Positions 17,591 to 20,698 of a DNA stretch of 20,698 nucleotides are shown here, piece after piece. Under the pieces are notes generated by a model. The model was not told the origin of the DNA. It worked only from the letters and a program-made list of their open reading frames with translations, and searched no databases. A program made the position numbers and the translations under genes. The DNA comes from Haplomitrium mnioides (Eukaryota > Marchantiophyta > Haplomitriopsida > Calobryales), in assembly GCA_049999725.1 (NCBI GenBank), contig JBNGIS010017347.1, forward strand, positions 1 to 20,698, read 5' to 3'. Every line of letters begins with the position of its first letter. Position 1 is the first letter of the stretch.

Positions 17591-18554
17591 TCTTCTCTTT
17601 TTCAGTTTTTGAATTTCATCGATTTTCCTCCTTCGTCGATAGATCGCAACAGGTCTGTTTGTTCTTTTCCTTTGTTCAATTTTTACCAGCGGAGCAACAT
17701 TCCCCGTTGTTGTTCGATTTTCTTCAGCGCGAAGAACTTCTCCAGCGGCGACATTCTCTCTCTGCCCGATCGCTTCTCCAACCGCGCGATGCATCCTCCC
17801 CCAGCAGCTTCCTCTGCTCTTCATTTGGTTCCTTCAAATCTTCTTCATTCGGTTGCTCGCAGCAGAGAACAAATCCTCTTTCAATTTTCATTTTGTTAAA
17901 TTTTGAACCTGCCTCCCGTTTCCTTGTTGTTCAATCTTCTCCCCATTTTCGATCGCATCTTCAGCAACCAGAACCTTCCTAGATCTCTTCTTCAATTGCT
18001 CCTCCCGCTGCGGCATTCTTCTTCATGTGATTCAATTGCTTCTCCAGCAGCGACTAGTCTCCATTCGATTGCTCACCAGACGCGACGGATCTTCTTTGTT
18101 CGATCATTCCCGCAGCACAGCTCTCGTTGTTTGATTGATTTTCTCACCAGCGGCATTCTTCCCTCTGTTCTTGTTCGATCAATAGCTCAGCCGCGACATG
18201 CTCTCATTTGTGTTCTCGGTAAGGAACAGATCCTCAAATTTTCAGAACCATCCGGTCGAACTTTCGTCTCTCGAATCCGTACCCTTTTCGAACTTTCAAT
18301 CTTTGGCCAAATTCGAACTTTCACCCCGTCCGATTCAAACTTTCACACTTACTTCCCTTCAGTCCGGATAGTCTATTTATCATCCTTTCGCTCATTCCGT
18401 TGTTACTCCCCTTAGTCACTCGTAGAAAAGTTTGATGTAAGAACAATAACTCCCATAAATCTATTTCAAACTTTCAGATCATCCGCAGGACCAGTTTGAA
18501 CTTTCAAGATCATCCTTTTCTTCAGTCTGTATCGTCTACATATCACCATTTCGG
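17591..18554. other. Pyrimidine-rich region with cttctccagc and gaactttc motifs
   Basis: No gene is supported. The plus strand is T/C-rich and carries many variants of 'gattgcttctccagcagcgac' (for example 17740, 17775, 18040, 18120). At 18250-18520 it has six copies of tcgaactttca or a close variant at irregular spacing. The composition is like a plant 5' UTR or an element leader. Plus-strand open frames up to 170 codons (17903-18415) are Ser/Phe/Leu-rich with no domain. Confidence 0.6.
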
Positions 18555-18725
18555 CCGCTTAATCCTTCCCCGCTTCGGATCCAGTTTAACCAGTCCTCCC
18601 CACTTAGGAAGGCTGATCGGAACCAACTTAAGTGGGCTCCCCACTTAGGAAGGCAGAGTTCCGAAGCCTTCTTCGGACTCACGGACCTTTCACGGACTAC
18701 GGACCACACTTCACGGACTACGCTT
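18555..18725. repeat. CpG-rich block 2
   Basis: It is a shorter relative of the block at 17353-17590. It has taggaaggctgatcggaacc, aagtgggctccccactt, the 30-bp sequence at 18656-18685 identical to 17509-17538 (offset 1147 bp), and two cacggactacg repeats. It is direct, not inverted, with respect to block 1. Confidence 0.75.
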
Positions 18726-18914
18726 TAGCTCACTTCCAATTTCTTCCTCATCCTCTTAAAATTTCCAATTCCTTCCGATTCCAATTATTCATACAGCAGA
18801 AATTCGTCGTCAGTCACTTCCTCGCTGATCCGATTAATTCCCACTTTATTCGCTTCCACACATTTCCGCATCAGCCTATCTCGCACGACCATTCTTCACT
18901 TCAATTCGTAACGC

Positions 18915-19014
18915 NNNNNNNNNNNNNNNNNNNNNNNNNNNNNNNNNNNNNNNNNNNNNNNNNNNNNNNNNNNNNNNNNNNNNNNNNNNNNNNNNNNNNN
19001 NNNNNNNNNNNNNN
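18915..19014. other. Assembly gap (100 N)
   Basis: Exactly 100 N bases, the usual placeholder for a gap of unknown size. True length and content are unknown. Open frames running through it are meaningless. Confidence 0.98.
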
Positions 19015-19602
19015 TTCGTCAGCAGGGAGCTTGCATGGATCGGATCGCAACATTCGTTTGATTCCTTTTGAATCATCCTTCACTTGAATCAGTCACAAAC
19101 CAATTGTTCAATCTCCATTCTTTGATTCAGCCATCTTTAATTCCACAGGAAAGGAAGTCTTCACAGTAGACCGATCAGCCACATTTCTTCCTCGCCAGTA
19201 CTTATTTACATATTTTTACACTTTACACTCATTATACACAAAATTGAAGCTTCACTACTTCCCTCTCACTCCACTGCTCAGAAGAGACCTCCTTCAAGCT
19301 GTTTCTGAACTTTTGTCAGGAACTATGCTCCCACACAAGTCTCTAGTAGAAGAGTTAATTGTGGATTTGGATTACAAGACAATTATAGCACCTTGTTAAG
19401 ACTCATTATTATAAAAGTCTTGGTATAATTCAAATGCTTCAAGAATATATTGAACATTTGATTGACTTGATAATGAGTATGGCCAACCATGAGAAATCCT
19501 ACTTTGTTTTTTCAAAAATCATTTTGCATGATTGTTTTATAGAGGTTGAGAGTATAGAAGGAGGAACAACAGCCGCTACTTTGAACCATGAACAGGCTAC
19601 TC
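19015..19602. other. Unassigned sequence before repeat B
   Basis: No recognised gene. A 68-codon plus-strand frame (19434-19640) reads FSKIILHDCFIEVESIEGGT in part and ends in the poly-T of repeat B. It has no recognised domain and may be the tail of a decayed element ORF. The rest is AT-rich without clear structure. Confidence 0.45.
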
Positions 19603-20230
19603 AGAATAGGAACTTTTTTTTTTTTTGGGAAAATTTGTGATTTTTCATATAAAAAACATCAAAAACGAGGAAAATTTTGAAAAACAAAAAGTACATGAGT
19701 TTTTGGGGATTGTTTTTGGTCATTTCAGCAACCATAATAGAGCAAAAGTCAATTTCGATACGCAAAATCAATCAATATTACCAGTTTTTACGAAAATATT
19801 TGAAAACTCGAATTTGTTTAAAATCATAAAAATTAAGGTAAGTTTTCATCAAAAATTTACATTTATCATTGATTACAATTATAAGAAAAAAAAAAAAAAA
19901 ACACGTTCAAAGAAACTATTTTGAAATATGTTTGATTATACAAACTTGAGGCGCACGTACACCTGGTGCTCTTTCAAACTTTTTTGTTGGAAAAATACTA
20001 CAAAACACAAACAAAAAGACTAAGGGGTCTAGAAGTCAAGGGAATGAGTTTGCAATGGTAAACAAAAAAACAAACAAAAAGAAACATTGCATCGATTTAG
20101 GAGGTTCAAATACAACGTCAAGAAGAAAGGAAGCTTTCAAATTAAGTTGAAAATCCATGCAAGCAAAAGTGAATGTAGGCTTTCAAAAAGGTTCCAGCAA
20201 TTAAAAATATTTCACATTTCAATGAAGCAT
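19603..20230 (+). repeat. Dispersed AT-rich repeat, copy B
   Basis: It is the direct-orientation partner of 14593-15240. It includes a T13 run (19614-19626) and an A16 run (19886-19901), which account for some of the length differences. Copy B leads into the 52-bp tandem array, while copy A does not. The A/B pair could be LTRs of one large old element, or two independent insertions. The different sequence on both sides does not decide it. Confidence 0.7.
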
Positions 20231-20438
20231 TTATAGAAATGTATCATAGTTCTGAATAAAAAAAGTAGTAGCTAAGAAGATTGCATTAAGATTGTAAACA
20301 AGAAACGTGTTCAAGTTTTAGACTTGATTCAAGCAAACAAAGGTCTCAAGATCTACGAAAGAGTCTAGAACCTGTGTACAAACAAAGTTGTAAGCGGTTG
20401 TCTTTGTACGAAGAAGCTTAAAGGTTATGCAGGAGAAG
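20231..20438. other. Link between repeat B and the 52-bp array
   Basis: About 200 bp with no gene or repeat recognised. It contains short near-repeats of caaagttgtaagcggttgtc and caaacaaaggtctc type only. Confidence 0.45.
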
Positions 20439-20698
20439 TAGAACTTTTGGAAGGCGTGGACTTCTGAGCCAATGTCTATGCGCGCATAGGAATCCAAGCT
20501 CAACATGTGAGCACTCCACTCCAAAGACTAGGCACGCTAAGGAATCTAAGCTCAACAAGTGAACACTCCATCCCAAACTCCATGCGCGCATGGGAATCCA
20601 AACTCCCCAACTGAACACTCTACCTGAAACTCGAGGCGCGCCTAAGAATCCGAACTCACCATCTGAACACTCCACCTCAAAGTCTATGCGCGCATAGG
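20439..20698 (+). repeat. 52-bp tandem array with palindromic CG-rich cores
   Basis: Units beginning aatcc or aatct start at 20491, 20543, 20595 and 20647, exactly 52 bp apart. A diverged unit precedes them, and the array runs off the window end. Each unit closes with a palindromic core: CTATGCGCGCATAG (20476-20489), a decayed CTAGGCACGCTAAG (20528-20541), CCATGCGCGCATGG (20580-20593), AGGCGCGCCT (20634-20643) and CTATGCGCGCATAG (20684-20697). Minus-strand frames across it (20318-20524, 20418-20675) are repeat artefacts, since 52 is not a multiple of three. Confidence 0.95.

Noticed and set aside
17903-18415. 170-codon plus-strand open frame
   Set aside because: Ser/Phe/Leu-rich low-complexity translation of pyrimidine-rich DNA, overlapping another similar frame, with no domain.
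18632-19087. Plus-strand open frame running through the N gap
   Set aside because: About a quarter of it is N bases; continuity is not real.
20418-20675. Minus-strand open frame over the 52-bp array
   Set aside because: Tandem repeat artefact; the period is not a multiple of three, so units are read in different frames.

Overview
The window looks like repeat-rich nuclear DNA of a land plant. I infer this from Ty3/gypsy chromoviruses primed by initiator-Met tRNA, heavy nesting of decayed retroelements, AT-rich spacers and minisatellites. I cannot name the species. I see no intact host gene, no rRNA or tRNA, no CRISPR array and no bacterial-type operon. Nearly everything I can support is a transposable element or a tandem repeat.

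Layout. 1-1545: an AG microsatellite, a 169-bp direct duplication, and a degenerate minisatellite whose 45-bp and 51-bp units derive from one monomer. 1546-7610: element 1, a minus-strand chromovirus with both LTRs, primer binding site, polypurine tract, and recognisable but broken gag, protease, reverse transcriptase, RNase H, integrase and chromodomain. 7611-7986: unassigned. 7987-8707 plus 13848-about 14590: element 3, a plus-strand chromovirus reduced to its 5' LTR, primer binding site and gag. 8708-13847: element 2, a minus-strand relative of element 3 that landed in element 3's gag. The target duplication is ATAAG/ATGAG. Element 2 itself carries a 266-bp insertion (11072-11337), so three levels of nesting are visible.

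14593-20230: two diverged direct copies of an AT-rich dispersed repeat (A and B) lie about 5 kb apart. Between them are a decayed unrecognised coding stretch (15308-15996), a C-rich stretch, two sister hairpins (17035-17140), two CpG-rich blocks sharing an identical 30-bp hairpin-forming sequence, and a 100-N assembly gap (18915-19014). From about 20439 to the window end is a 52-bp tandem array whose units carry a CG-rich palindromic core that changes in a compensating way.

No functional autonomous element remains: every pol-bearing copy has stops, frameshifts and lost catalytic residues. The best leads for follow-up are the 52-bp palindromic array, the U3 tandem modules shared by the chromovirus LTRs, the CpG-rich hairpin blocks beside the gap, and the unidentified coding remnant between repeats A and B.
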